NCBI RefSeq assembly: GCF_004115155.1
Contig: NZ_RDSM01000005.1
Location: 1-64,000, forward strand
Origin: Granulicella sibirica
GTDB lineage: Bacteria > Acidobacteriota > Terriglobia > Terriglobales > Acidobacteriaceae
Length of the DNA: 64,000 bases
Direction of reading: 5' to 3'
The notes under the pieces were generated by a model, which worked only from the letters and a program-made list of their open reading frames with translations, had not been told where the DNA came from and did no database searches. Both the position numbers and the translations under genes were made by a program. How positions within the stretch are numbered: position 1 is the stretch's first letter; each line of letters begins with the position of its first letter. This document shows positions 9,060 to 18,428 of the stretch, piece after piece.

Positions 9060-11723
9060 CTACTCTGCTCGGAGCGCAACCATGGGGTCGATACGCATGG
9101 CTCGACCCGCTGGGAACAGACACGCCGACAGTGCGACAACGAGCAGGAGACTCAACACCGAGAGAAACGTAAACGGATCCGTGGGCGTCACATCGAAGAG
9201 CAGGCTGCTCATCATCCGGGTCAGCCCGAAAGCGCCCACGAGGCCGACGACGGCGCCTGCAAGAGCCAATCTCATCCCCTGTTGGAAGACCAGCGAAAGA
9301 ATGCTTGCGCGACGTGCACCGAGCGCCATACGGATAGCAATGTCGCCGGTGCCTTGCGTGACCAGAAATGACATCACACCGTAAATGCCAATGACGGCGA
9401 GAATCATGGCAAAGCCTGCAAAGCCGGACAGCATGGTCATGGCAAAGCGCTGGCGCGCCATGGAGTCCTGGACTCGCTGTTCCATTGTTACGACGTCGTA
9501 CACCGGTACATCCGGATCGATGGCGTTAACTAGATGAATGATGGCGGCGGTCGTGGCGCCAGGATCCGATGTGGTCCGTGCGACGACGTACAAGGATCCA
9601 TTCCTGACCTGTGCGTGCGGGTAATAGACAACCATGCGTGAATCGGTGTCGAGTCCATACTCTTTTACAACGCCAACAACGCCGACAACCGTTATCCACA
9701 GAGAATCCTCACTTCGACGGATCCGCTTGCCGATTGCATCGCCATGCGTCCAGAAGCGATCAGCCATCTTTTGATCGATAATCGCGACTGGTGGCATCTT
9801 GTCCGTGTCGGTTTCAGCAAACATGCGCCCGCGGATCAGCGGAATCTGCATTGTGCTGAAATAGGGTGGCGTAGACGATCGCTGATCAACCTGCAACTCG
9901 GGCTCATTGGCAGGCGGAACATAGCCCTCGATGTGCATACCGCCCCACCCGACGGTTGATGTAAGCGGGAGCGCTGAGACTGCACCTGTCGCTGTGACCC
10001 CTGGAAGGCGGCTGACACGCTTTGCCAACTGTTGATAGAACTGAACGCGCGTGATGGGATCTTTGAATTTCGGCCCATAGGCACCGACGTTCATCGAAAC
10101 CACATGTTGCGGGTTGAATCCAGGTGGCACGTTTGCAAGACGCACGAAGCTGCGCACCAGCAAGCCTGCCCCGACCAAGAGCGGCAGCGAGATGGCGAGT
10201 TCAGCAATGACCAGGGTTCCACGCACTTTGTCATGCCGGATACTCAATCCCCCACTGAGCGATCCCTTGCCGCCGGCCTTGAGATTTGCCGTCAGATCGA
10301 CACGCGAGGCTCGCAGAGCTGGCACAAGACCAAAGAGGACTCCGGTAAGAAGTGAAATGACAAGCGTGAAGCCTAGCACTCGGAAATCCATGCCGAGTTC
10401 CTCGAGCCGCGGAATGTTGCCCGGATGCATCTTGCGTGCGATGAAGATGCTCAGTGCAGAGATGGCGAGTCCAGCGACGCCACCCATCAGGCTCAGCAAA
10501 ATGCTCTCAGTCAAGAGCTGGCGCACCATCCGCACACGCCCTGCTCCGAGCGCCGCGCGGATGGCGATCTCACGCTGCCGCACTGCTGCCCGTGACAACA
10601 ACAGATTTGCCACGTTGGTGCATGCGATCAGCAGCACCAGTGCGACTGCGCCGAAAAGAATCAGCACTGCGGCGCGTACGTTGCCAACAACCTGCTCTAT
10701 GAGAGGAACGACACTGATCGTAAAAGAGCGATCGCGATGTTTCTCCTGGCGAAGCCGTCCGGCGATCACGTCGATGTCGGACTGCGCCTGTTGCATCGTG
10801 ACGCCGGGCTTGACCCTCGCCAGGATGTTGTAGTTCTCCGAGCCGTAGTTGCTGGGATTCTTCCCATCATCATCCAGCGGCATAAAGAACTCAGGCTTTT
10901 CGATGCCGGAGATGGTCGGAAGGGCCTCGTGATTCAAACGAAAACCTGACGAGAGAACACCAACGACCGTATGCGGTTCCCCGTCAAGTGTGATTGCGCG
11001 CCCCACAATGCTGGGGTCGCCTGCGAACTCACGCTGCCAGAAGCCATACGTAAGCACCACGGTTGCCGGTTTGCCGGGCTGGTCTTCCTCCGGAAGGAAG
11101 ATGCGGCCGAGCATTGGTTTTGCACCCAGCATCGGTAACAAGCTCGACATTGCCTGGATACCGTCGACCTTCATCGCCTTGGTGCGCTCCGTGAGCGTAA
11201 AGTTGCCTCCGATAGCGAGAGCCGTGTCCTGGAAGACGTGATTCTGAGTAGCGATGTCGTGATACTGTCCGGGCGAAGGCCAATCTTGCGGAATACCAAT
11301 GCCCGGCGAGCGGAGCCACAGGATCGCAATTCGATCCGGAGCGGGATAGGGCAACGGCTTGAGCAACAGCGTGCTGGTGACACTGAAGATTGCCGTGTTG
11401 GCGCCGATGCCGATGGCCAGGGAAAGCACAATCAACGCCGTGAAGCCGGGCGTCCTTGCAAAGGATCGCATCGCATAGCGAAGATCTTGTAGGATCTCTT
11501 CGAAGAACTTCGTGCCGCGCGAATCGCGAGATTGCTGCTTGATCTGCTCATGTCCGCCCAACGCCACACGTGCTCGTCGCACCGCCTCATTGGAATGAAA
11601 GCCTGCGCGGCGATACTTCTCCGCTTCGCGCTCAAGGTGGTAGCGCAGCTCGTCATCGACTTCGGTATCCATCTGCTTGCCGCGGAACAGCGCACGGAGA
11701 CGGTACAGCAGATCACTGAGCAT
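9060..11723 (-). CDS. ADOP-type MacB/FtsX ABC permease
   Basis: An 887-residue inner-membrane permease of the kind very abundant in Acidobacteriota. It has an N-terminal cytosolic helical segment (residues 1-85) and a first membrane span near 92-112 (FTALIVLSLAIGIGANTAIF). A MacB-like periplasmic core follows, then a first FtsX domain (about 360-480), a second periplasmic core and a C-terminal FtsX domain (about 765-880). No ATPase domain is present, so it must use an ATPase encoded elsewhere. The start is supported by AAGGAG seven bases upstream. It is transcribed 11 bp behind its PadR regulator. The family is linked to export or envelope functions; the substrate is unknown. Confidence 0.9.
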   Translation of the reverse strand: MLSDLLYRLRALFRGKQMDTEVDDELRYHLEREAEKYRRAGFHSNEAVRRARVALGGHEQIKQQSRDSRGTKFFEEILQDLRYAMRSFARTPGFTALIVLSLAIGIGANTAIFSVTSTLLLKPLPYPAPDRIAILWLRSPGIGIPQDWPSPGQYHDIATQNHVFQDTALAIGGNFTLTERTKAMKVDGIQAMSSLLPMLGAKPMLGRIFLPEEDQPGKPATVVLTYGFWQREFAGDPSIVGRAITLDGEPHTVVGVLSSGFRLNHEALPTISGIEKPEFFMPLDDDGKNPSNYGSENYNILARVKPGVTMQQAQSDIDVIAGRLRQEKHRDRSFTISVVPLIEQVVGNVRAAVLILFGAVALVLLIACTNVANLLLSRAAVRQREIAIRAALGAGRVRMVRQLLTESILLSLMGGVAGLAISALSIFIARKMHPGNIPRLEELGMDFRVLGFTLVISLLTGVLFGLVPALRASRVDLTANLKAGGKGSLSGGLSIRHDKVRGTLVIAELAISLPLLVGAGLLVRSFVRLANVPPGFNPQHVVSMNVGAYGPKFKDPITRVQFYQQLAKRVSRLPGVTATGAVSALPLTSTVGWGGMHIEGYVPPANEPELQVDQRSSTPPYFSTMQIPLIRGRMFAETDTDKMPPVAIIDQKMADRFWTHGDAIGKRIRRSEDSLWITVVGVVGVVKEYGLDTDSRMVVYYPHAQVRNGSLYVVARTTSDPGATTAAIIHLVNAIDPDVPVYDVVTMEQRVQDSMARQRFAMTMLSGFAGFAMILAVIGIYGVMSFLVTQGTGDIAIRMALGARRASILSLVFQQGMRLALAGAVVGLVGAFGLTRMMSSLLFDVTPTDPFTFLSVLSLLLVVALSACLFPAGRAMRIDPMVALRAE

Positions 11724-11734
11724 CAGGATTCTCC

Positions 11735-12067
11735 TTATGCCATGTCCAGAACATGGCCTACCGCGGACGTCAGTTTGCGCCAGGCGTTGATTTCAATACC
11801 CAATTGTTTCCGGCCATGCGGAGTCAGCGCGTAGTACTTCGCACGACGGTTGTTTTCACTCATCGCCCACTGCGCCTTGATCCAGGCACGACGCTGCAGT
11901 CGATGCAAAGCCGGATAAAGCGAGCCCTGCTGCACCTGCAGCGCCTCCCTGGAGATCTGCTGTAGCCGCTCGGAAATCGCCCAGCCGTGCATCGACTCCA
12001 ACGCCAACGCCTTCAAAATCAACAAGTCCAACGTCCCCTGTGGAAGTTCGATCCGTTCTTCAGCCAT
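11735..12067 (-). CDS. PadR family transcriptional regulator
   Basis: A 110-residue winged-helix regulator. The PadR signature runs from ELPQGTLDLLILKAL through GWAISERLQ, the recognition region QGSLYPALHRLQRRAWIKAQW and the wing SENNRRAKYYALTPHGRKQL. The start at 12067 (MAEERIELPQGT) is chosen over longer in-frame starts because PadR domains begin there and a GGGGT site lies upstream. It is followed 11 bp later by the ADOP permease gene, the standard pairing in this phylum, and probably represses that two-gene operon. Confidence 0.92.
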   Translation of the reverse strand: MAEERIELPQGTLDLLILKALALESMHGWAISERLQQISREALQVQQGSLYPALHRLQRRAWIKAQWAMSENNRRAKYYALTPHGRKQLGIEINAWRKLTSAVGHVLDMA

Positions 12068-13212
12068 AAATGATTTACCCCTGTCACTTCGACACGAGAA
12101 GACTACGCCTTTATGTTGTCGAAGTGCAAGGGGGAGACTAATGAGCAACTTCCGTGCGACACCTTGCACTCCTACGCATCAAGAATGTATGGGTAGAAGC
12201 CGGAAATATCGATAGCCTTGGACTGTTCCGGGGACGCGTACTCCGGAACTGCGGGCAAGCGCTGAAGCGTCGTAGTTAAAGACATCGGTATGCCTGGCTC
12301 CGTCGACTCAAGCTGGCCACACGATGGCTTCCTATCCTCGCGTGCTCCATCCCTGGCCCTTGGACCGCTTCGCCGTCACTTATCCAAGATAGGAGTCGCA
12401 TGCGCTAAGGAGCGCTTGTGCGGATCTGCGCGGGGGGCGATCAATATGATCGTCCCTTCCGCGACCTCATTGAAAGAAATGTCATGGCTTGGCTCGTTAG
12501 AACTGTCAGATTCTAAGGATGGCACGGGGTTTTTATGAGAGCGCGCAATTTGAGGGATCGAAGTATTGAGCGATGTGCGGGTCCGTGTCGGCGAAGGGCC
12601 GCGTTGGTTTGCCTATCACGTTCCCAGGCTCAGCAATGCATTACGGCACCTACGAGAGAGTTCACTCCGCATTTTCAACTCGAGCAATTGTGGCAAGTAA
12701 TTTGGCATATTGGGCAAGTCCGTGGATACCATCCAGTTCAGTAACGAAATCATTACGCACTGCCAAAGGAATGGCGCCGTAGCTCGTATTGGTCGATCCA
12801 GCCGAGACGCGGTGGCTTTTGAGTTGCGACGGTCGTTTCTCCAATAAAGGGCACGCAAACCCCTGCGGTTCAGGACCACTAACGCAATCGCTCTAATGCT
12901 ATTCCTGCTCCTCCCGATGGTCGGGACCTGCGGAGTTCAAGATTTCGGGCGTCATGGCAAACAGACCATACAGGGAAGCTGGCGCCTCTGCTTCAGCACT
13001 AATTGGGCAGGTCAGTTTTTGCACTGATATCCACGTAACGCTCCCATAGAGAGACCATGCAGCCATCCGTTTGGTCGGATCCGATTCCCACTCTGCCTTT
13101 CCGATGCCGAAGGAGAGACTGAAAGAGACTTTCTTCAACAGAGCCGTATCCAAACAACATCCTATTTGATGGAGTATGTTGCGTTATCGAGATCACTGTC
13201 CCTCAGGTAGCG
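12068..13212. other. 1.1-kb gap with no recognisable gene
   Basis: Short frames occur on both strands but none has a good ribosome site, family motif or coding-like composition. The left part must hold the padR promoter; the right part is 3' of the DUF255 gene. It may be decayed coding sequence. I see no inverted repeats typical of an insertion sequence. Confidence 0.45.
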
Positions 13213-14991
13213 TCATCTCTCAGCGCGCAGAAGCCTGTCCTTGAGCACGTTTGCGTCAATAATTGGTGAAGAGCACGCGGTAGCGGTACAAAGAAAGGCT
13301 GCCGCATGTGCCAGCTTGGGATACTGCACGTCAGCCCTCGGCAATGGACCCTCGGCAGGATCCCACCATTCGAGGCGCTTATAGATGGGGCCGGCTGACA
13401 ACGCAGTCTGAAAGAGGGCCTTCGCTGCGCCATCGTCTTTGCGACCCACCACCGTGACATGTACCGGAGGCTGGGTGTACTCCCTCTCCGCCAGGAGAGC
13501 CGGAGCAGAGAGCCAGGCGATCGCCACCTCACGCGTGGCCAGGTACTTCATGGCACGGGCTGCGGTTTTCGTGTCGTCCTGATTGCCACAGTAGTGAGAG
13601 AGCAGCGTTGCGAATCTGGCGACCTGAGAGTTCTCATCGCGCTCGGGTTGTGGATGGTAGCCGTGGCCGGTCTTTGATTTGGAGGTGACGAAGCCAGCGC
13701 CTGAGGCAGCGGCGAAGCTTGTTGAGAGGAACTGCCTCGCCTCCTCGGCGCGGTTGAGCCATTCGGGAGTGCCAGTAACCTCATAGAGCGCGAGAAAGGC
13801 CTGTCCCATCCCCAGCGTGTCACCCAGGAAGGGCCCGGCGGCATCGTGCTCGCTATGGGCAAAGCCACCGTGTGCGATTGCGCGGTGCGACAGCACCCAT
13901 CGTGCCGCCTGTGTGGCTTCGCGGAGCGTAGCTTCGTCGTCTGTCACAGCGTAGAGCGAGCATAGTGCTCGGATCATCCAGCCGTTCTCACGCGCATAGA
14001 GGTTTGTGTCAACTCTTGGCACACCAATCGCTCTCCGTTTTCTGTCGTTCGAGGCAAAATAAGCAGCGCTGTGCTCCCCTTCGATTACGTCCGCGTCCTG
14101 GCTGACGTAGAAGGCGCCTTCGGGGCTCGTCAGGAAGGACCTGACATAGCGATGGACATTTTCAGCTGCGGCAAGCCAGGCGGGATCATGCCACTGCCCA
14201 TAGGCCTGTGCGTAGGTGCGCATGGTCTGCGCCTGGATATACGTAAGCTTCTCAAAGTGCGGCTCGTTCCATTTGCCCCCGGTCGAATACTGGTAGGCGC
14301 CGCCCCATACGGGGTCGAGCAGTTTTTGCGCTTCGTACAGCGTGTCGCCGACACGTTGCTGCTGCACCTTGTCACCGTGGGCCGCGAGGACTTCCGCGTA
14401 CTCGACCGAGTCCGCATCGAGATACTTATGCCCGAAGGCCCAGCCTTTTCCCTGCTGGTCGTACTGCTTCTCGAACTCTTTCTGCACATCGCGCAGCAAG
14501 GCGGCGGAGAGGACCGGGGTCGCGGAGTACGTGATGACTTTTTCCGCTTCGACGGATGGCCCGGGGGATGGATCTTTGATGACGGCGCGCAGGATGGAGG
14601 CCATCTGCACGGGCGGCAGATAGCCCTGGCGCTTGACGATCTCGCCACCCTTCGCGTTGAAGATGACGGTTGCAGGCCAGCCATAGTCTTCGTAGCGGTT
14701 TGAGATATCCGGACGGGAGTCCTGATCGACCTTTACGGCGATGTAGCTCTTCGTCATCAGGCGGCGGACGGCTGGATCGCGGTAGGTCTCCTGGTCCATC
14801 ACATGGCACCAGTGGCACCACACTGCCTCAAGATCGAGCAGGACGAACTTGTGTTCGCGTGCGGCCTGGGCGAAGATCTCGTCCGACCAGGGATGCCAGA
14901 CGATAGGCGCCCCCGCGGGCTGAGCCCAGGCTCCGGCTGCGACGAGAAGCGAGAGGCACACGAGAACGGATCGTACGGTTGAGCGACGCAC
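13213..14991 (-). CDS. Secreted thioredoxin-like DUF255 (SPATA20-type) protein
   Basis: A 592-residue protein with a cleavable signal peptide (residues 1-23, ending AWA). A thioredoxin fold follows with a CHWC redox centre at Cys59-Cys62 in the WCHWCHVM motif diagnostic of DUF255/SPATA20 proteins. The rest (about 170-590) resembles the alpha/alpha-barrel of the six-hairpin glycosidase type found in that family. It starts with GTG that shares one base with the stop of the DUF2063 gene, so it is the last gene of the bufferin-type operon. A periplasmic thiol-disulfide role on the Cys-rich peptide is a reasonable inference, not shown. Confidence 0.8.
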   Translation of the reverse strand: MRRSTVRSVLVCLSLLVAAGAWAQPAGAPIVWHPWSDEIFAQAAREHKFVLLDLEAVWCHWCHVMDQETYRDPAVRRLMTKSYIAVKVDQDSRPDISNRYEDYGWPATVIFNAKGGEIVKRQGYLPPVQMASILRAVIKDPSPGPSVEAEKVITYSATPVLSAALLRDVQKEFEKQYDQQGKGWAFGHKYLDADSVEYAEVLAAHGDKVQQQRVGDTLYEAQKLLDPVWGGAYQYSTGGKWNEPHFEKLTYIQAQTMRTYAQAYGQWHDPAWLAAAENVHRYVRSFLTSPEGAFYVSQDADVIEGEHSAAYFASNDRKRRAIGVPRVDTNLYARENGWMIRALCSLYAVTDDEATLREATQAARWVLSHRAIAHGGFAHSEHDAAGPFLGDTLGMGQAFLALYEVTGTPEWLNRAEEARQFLSTSFAAASGAGFVTSKSKTGHGYHPQPERDENSQVARFATLLSHYCGNQDDTKTAARAMKYLATREVAIAWLSAPALLAEREYTQPPVHVTVVGRKDDGAAKALFQTALSAGPIYKRLEWWDPAEGPLPRADVQYPKLAHAAAFLCTATACSSPIIDANVLKDRLLRAER

Positions 14992-15890
14992 TATTGCACA
15001 CCGATAGCATCGGCCGGGCGATGGCAGAACCAGCCTAACTCGGCCGCGTGCGCGAAGTACTCGCGAATCTTTTCGACCTGTTCTTCGGGGGAATGTGCGC
15101 TTCCCGCAAAGGCGATCTCCAGCGACTCCCCTAGGGGCTTGCGTTCCTGGAGGGCGCGAAGAAGCAGATAAGCCCCGGGGTCGATGCGGCGGTAGTAGAC
15201 CGAGTTATCGAAGCGATGAACCGCAAGATGGATTGGGGTGCGGCGCATGGCCGGGAGCTTCGGCTGGGTCTTCTTCGTCAGCTCGGAGGCGGCGTTACTC
15301 GACATCTCCGACGCGGGGGTCTGCTCTCTGACGGCGAGAACGAGTTCATCGACGGGATAGCGCAGGGTGAGTAACTGCAGGTGCGGCTGAAGCGAGAGCG
15401 TCGAATCGACGTCAAGGCCGGAGAAATCTTCAAGCGTCAGAGGAGTGACCTCGGCGCGGTCGTAGGCTTCCACGTAGGCCCACTCGAGTCTCGCCACGTC
15501 GACGACGAGGTCGTGCCTGTTCTTTGGTTCGAACTCCGGATGGTCGACAAGCCAGACCGGGAGACGCGATCCGAGGTTTCGCAGCGTGAAGGACACGGAG
15601 GGGTTTTCTCTCAAGTAGGCAAGGACCAGAGCATCGAAGCCCTTCGAGCCGATAAGCGCGGCGAGGGCGGGAAAGTCCTCTGAGACTGCGCTGATTACCC
15701 GGAACCAATACTGACGGTTATAGATCTCCAGCCGCTGGAAGGAGGATAACTCCGGGTTTGGCCGGATGTAACTCGCGGCAACCTCGCTCATCGACCGACC
15801 GTCTTCGCGCATCTGCTGCATATCGAAGTTCGCATCGAGCGAGCGACGTACATCATCGGACATTTGTCGCTGTAGCTCAAGCAGGGTCAT
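14991..15890 (-). CDS. DUF2063 family partner protein (BufC/HvfC-like)
   Basis: A 299-residue protein with the N-terminal DUF2063 domain: an LQRQMSD start, then FQRLEIYNRQYWFRVISAVSEDFPALAALIG, the hallmark block of BufC/HvfC proteins. A C-terminal winged-helix-like part follows. In described MbnC/BufC systems this protein is the partner that helps the DUF692 enzyme bind and modify the precursor peptide. Its ATG overlaps the stop of the DUF692 gene by ATGA. Codon-level coupling on both sides places it firmly in the bufferin-type operon. Confidence 0.88.
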   Translation of the reverse strand: MTLLELQRQMSDDVRRSLDANFDMQQMREDGRSMSEVAASYIRPNPELSSFQRLEIYNRQYWFRVISAVSEDFPALAALIGSKGFDALVLAYLRENPSVSFTLRNLGSRLPVWLVDHPEFEPKNRHDLVVDVARLEWAYVEAYDRAEVTPLTLEDFSGLDVDSTLSLQPHLQLLTLRYPVDELVLAVREQTPASEMSSNAASELTKKTQPKLPAMRRTPIHLAVHRFDNSVYYRRIDPGAYLLLRALQERKPLGESLEIAFAGSAHSPEEQVEKIREYFAHAAELGWFCHRPADAIGVQ

Positions 15891-16768
15891 GCGCGGGTCT
15901 CTTCACGGGAGCTTTGCGGAATGGGCAAAGGGGTTGTCGCGGCGTTCAGGTAGCGATTTGCCTTGAGAGCTTCCGCGTGGACCTCGTCAAAGGAGGGGAT
16001 GTTATCGTCCCACTCGAGCAGCGTGGCGGTAACTCCAACGCGCTGGATCGCGTGCTCGTACATCGCCCAGACGGGATCGAGAACGGGGTGATCGTGGGTG
16101 TCGAGAGTGTACTTCTCGAACTTTGAATGGCCTGCAATATGGATCTGGGCTACACGATCTGCCGCGACTGCATTCACGTAGTCCATTGGATTGAAGTGGT
16201 GATTCTGCGAGGAGACGTAAATGTTGTTGACGTCGAGCAGGATACCGCAGTCGGCCGCGTGGACCACCTCGTTGAGGAACTCCCACTCGGTCATTTGGGA
16301 CTCGTGGAACTCGGCGTAGCTGCTTACGTTTTCGACTGCGATGGGAATCTCGAGGAAATCCTGCACCTCTCGAATTCTCGACGCCGTGATGCGCACAGCC
16401 TCGAAGGTGTACGGCAGCGGAAGGAGATCGTGCGTGTAGCGTCCGTCCACGCTTCCCCAGCAGAGATGATCGGAGAGCCACGGCGTTTTGGTTCGTCTGG
16501 TCAACTCTTTGAGGCGCTTCAGGTGCTCGCGATCGAGAGCCTGGGAGGAGCCAAAGTACATGGAGACGCCGTGCTGCACGACGCGGTACTGATCGAGGAT
16601 CTGGTCGAGGACCTGAAGTGGCCTTCCACCATCGACCATGTAGTTTTCAGAGATAATCTCGAACCAGTCCACCACTGGCTTTTCCGCAAAAATGTGTTGA
16701 TAGTGCGGAACACGCAGCCCAATCCCTACGCCGTAGTCCGTGAATCCATTGAAGCGATTGGCCGGCAT
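15887..16768 (-). CDS. DUF692 multinuclear-iron peptide-modifying enzyme (BufB/MbnB-like)
   Basis: A 293-residue TIM-barrel protein of the DUF692 family, whose characterised members are non-heme iron enzymes that convert peptide Cys residues to heterocycles. The probable metal-binding and core residues are present in order: Glu41-Asn42 (ISEN), His66 (QHGVS), Asp100-His101 (SDHLCW), Glu146-Asn147 (ENVSSY), Asp179/Asn181 (DVNNIY), His210 and His214 (HIAGH), His225 and Glu252 (EWDDNIP). A GGGGAG ribosome site precedes the ATG. It lies 85 bp after the Cys-rich precursor gene, behind a strong hairpin, and is coupled to the DUF2063 gene. Confidence 0.93.
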   Translation of the reverse strand: MPANRFNGFTDYGVGIGLRVPHYQHIFAEKPVVDWFEIISENYMVDGGRPLQVLDQILDQYRVVQHGVSMYFGSSQALDREHLKRLKELTRRTKTPWLSDHLCWGSVDGRYTHDLLPLPYTFEAVRITASRIREVQDFLEIPIAVENVSSYAEFHESQMTEWEFLNEVVHAADCGILLDVNNIYVSSQNHHFNPMDYVNAVAADRVAQIHIAGHSKFEKYTLDTHDHPVLDPVWAMYEHAIQRVGVTATLLEWDDNIPSFDEVHAEALKANRYLNAATTPLPIPQSSREETRA

Positions 16769-16817
16769 GAAAAGCGCTCCCCATTGCTAACGTTCGTTCT
16801 GTAAACGATGGATGAAG

Positions 16818-16846
16818 TGGAGGTCTGAGATCGCCTCAGACCTCCA
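16818..16846 (-). promoter_or_regulatory. Perfect 12-bp stem-loop between precursor gene and DUF692 gene
   Basis: TGGAGGTCTGAG and CTCAGACCTCCA form a perfect 12-bp stem around a 5-nt loop, 7 bp after the stop codon of the Cys-rich precursor. No U tract follows, so it is not a classic terminator. A partial terminator or mRNA 3'-end stabiliser that lets the precursor be made in excess of its enzymes is the likeliest role. Confidence 0.75.
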
Positions 16847-16853
16847 TCACAGA

Positions 16854-17129
16854 CTAAGCCTTGCTGGGCTTAGACCCGTCGGTGGCGCAGGCGCCCTTGC
16901 CCTTGCAGCTATTCTTGCCGGCATGCTTGGCATCGCCGCCGCCCTGTCCCTTACAGTCGTTCTTTCCCTTGCAGGAGTGTTTGGTCGCGTCAGGCGTCTG
17001 GGCGAGCAACACACCCGCGCTAGCGGCCGGCGTTCCGTTGGTTGGCTGCGCATTCAGGCGGACAGCGGTGCCACCGAGTAAGCCAGAGACTGCGGCGGCC
17101 AAGACAAGCGACTTTGTGGAGTTCGTCAT
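16854..17129 (-). CDS. Bufferin-type Cys-rich precursor peptide (BufA2-like)
   Basis: A 91-residue exported peptide: Lys6 then a hydrophobic stretch (residues 8-26) gives a signal peptide ending near LNAQ. The mature part is Gly/Lys-rich with four Cys in two matching units, Cys53-x5-Cys59 (SCKGKNDCKG) and Cys75-x5-Cys81 (SCKGKGACAT). Such repeated CKGK/CKGQ motifs next to DUF692 and DUF2063 genes mark BufA2-type bufferin precursors, which after modification bind copper in the periplasm. It is the first gene of the operon, with AAAGG upstream of the ATG. Many cluster members also carry a DoxX gene; here only a ruined copy lies nearby. Confidence 0.82.
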   Translation of the reverse strand: MTNSTKSLVLAAAVSGLLGGTAVRLNAQPTNGTPAASAGVLLAQTPDATKHSCKGKNDCKGQGGGDAKHAGKNSCKGKGACATDGSKPSKA

Positions 17130-17247
17130 GAGAGGAACCTTTCTATGGTTGGCCGAGCGGAGTCCGCTGGACGTTGACGGATGACTGCTGAGGATCTGTA
17201 CGAGGAACGCGACCGCGATGCCGGCGGATTGGAGACCTTCGAAACCC

Positions 17248-17266
17248 GCACTCCCCGTTGGAGTGC
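17248..17266. repeat. 7-bp inverted repeat upstream of the bufferin precursor
   Basis: GCACTCC-ccgtt-GGAGTGC lies in the 210-bp gap between the protease gene and the precursor gene. It has no U tract on the minus strand, so it is either an operator for the bufferin-type operon or a weak transcript end. Confidence 0.35.
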
Positions 17267-17339
17267 CACGGCCCGGAATGGTTACGAAGATAATTTCCGT
17301 TCAGCGCGCATAGTCCCTGGGCTTCTCGCACGGCGAAGT

Positions 17340-18326
17340 TTACCTTAGCGATACATCCATTGGTATGACGGAAGTCATCGCTTTTCGAATATTTGCGAGT
17401 GGCGCGGACGGATCGAAACTAACGCCTTCCGATCCTTTTCTCACTCCAAGCTGTTTCCAAAGCTCTGTAAGATCGACACTTACCGGCGTTGTGCTCCATT
17501 TGGCGTACATCTTCTCGAGTACATGCGTTCCCGTGGCGCGATCTCCGGTCGTCAGGATTCGCTCAAGAGGCCAGTTCTGATCGATCGATCCTCCGCCTGA
17601 GACGAGCGCGCGCAGTGCGTCCTGCAGGCCTTTGCGATTTTTGGTTTCCTTGCGAATCTCGATATCAGCCATGAGGCAGAAGAGGCTTCCGCCCCAGTAC
17701 GTTCGTCCCCAGGTGTGGGTGACGTCCAGGCCACGATCACCCGAGGCCGGCTCACCGTGGGGCATGCCGCTCATCATATCCGCCCAGATTCCTTCAGCGG
17801 GAAGCTGTCCTGCCTGCACGCGCGCGATCGGCTCGACGTAGCTGGCAAGACCTTCCTCGAGCCATTCCTGATCGGCCGGTAATGAAGGCAATGCAGTGTG
17901 GATGAATTCGTGCGTGATGACCCAGTCGGAGGCGAGTTCTTCGGGGGTTGTCGTCTGCCCGATCCGGACGCGTACGTAAGCCGGGAAGCCAGACCGGTCG
18001 CCCCACGTCGTGCCCTGTAGGACACCGTGCGCCCCGGCAACCGGGATGATCAACAGCCTTACACGCGGAACCGGAAAGCGGCCGTAGTAACGAGCTACGG
18101 CGATCGCTGCGAGGCGGATGCGCTGCGCGATCTGGTTCCGCGAAACATTGAGGGCGCCTCCCGCGAAGTCGACCTGAAGCTTAGTGCCCGGAAATAAAAC
18201 AGATTGCGTGAAGGCAACCGCGTCAACCCGTCGCCCAATATCACGTTGGCATAGCGCCTGCTGTCCGGGAGCCACAACAAGAAGCAGAAAGCAGAGCGCA
18301 TGTGCCCTCCGCGTGATTCCGCTCAT
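17340..18326 (-). CDS. Secreted gluzincin-type metalloprotease
   Basis: A 328-residue exported protein with a signal peptide (residues 1-26, hydrophobic FLLLVVAP). The zinc site HEFIH is at 139-143 and a downstream EGLASY supplies the third ligand Glu158, the HExxH-E arrangement of peptidase MA/gluzincin families. The start at 18326 is chosen because AAGGAG lies seven bases upstream; an in-frame ATG ten codons earlier lacks a site. It is upstream of and codirectional with the bufferin-type operon, 210 bp away, so a shared role is possible but unproven. The substrate is unknown. Confidence 0.78.
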   Translation of the reverse strand: MSGITRRAHALCFLLLVVAPGQQALCQRDIGRRVDAVAFTQSVLFPGTKLQVDFAGGALNVSRNQIAQRIRLAAIAVARYYGRFPVPRVRLLIIPVAGAHGVLQGTTWGDRSGFPAYVRVRIGQTTTPEELASDWVITHEFIHTALPSLPADQEWLEEGLASYVEPIARVQAGQLPAEGIWADMMSGMPHGEPASGDRGLDVTHTWGRTYWGGSLFCLMADIEIRKETKNRKGLQDALRALVSGGGSIDQNWPLERILTTGDRATGTHVLEKMYAKWSTTPVSVDLTELWKQLGVRKGSEGVSFDPSAPLANIRKAMTSVIPMDVSLR

Positions 18327-18428
18327 CGTAGACTCCTTGTCGATTGGCATAGACACGTTGCCTCAGATTATTAACGCACACCGATGTAACGGCTGAAACT
18401 GGATGCACCCGAATGATCGCCAGCGCGC

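Noticed and set aside
12290..13196. Small open frames in the 12.1-13.2 kb gap as genes
   Set aside because: No ribosome sites, no family resemblance, and overlapping candidates on both strands.
17245..17310. GTAACC ... CGAA upstream of the bufferin precursor as an ECF sigma (SigF-type) promoter
   Set aside because: Both boxes occur on the minus strand but 38 bp apart instead of about 16, so they do not form a promoter.
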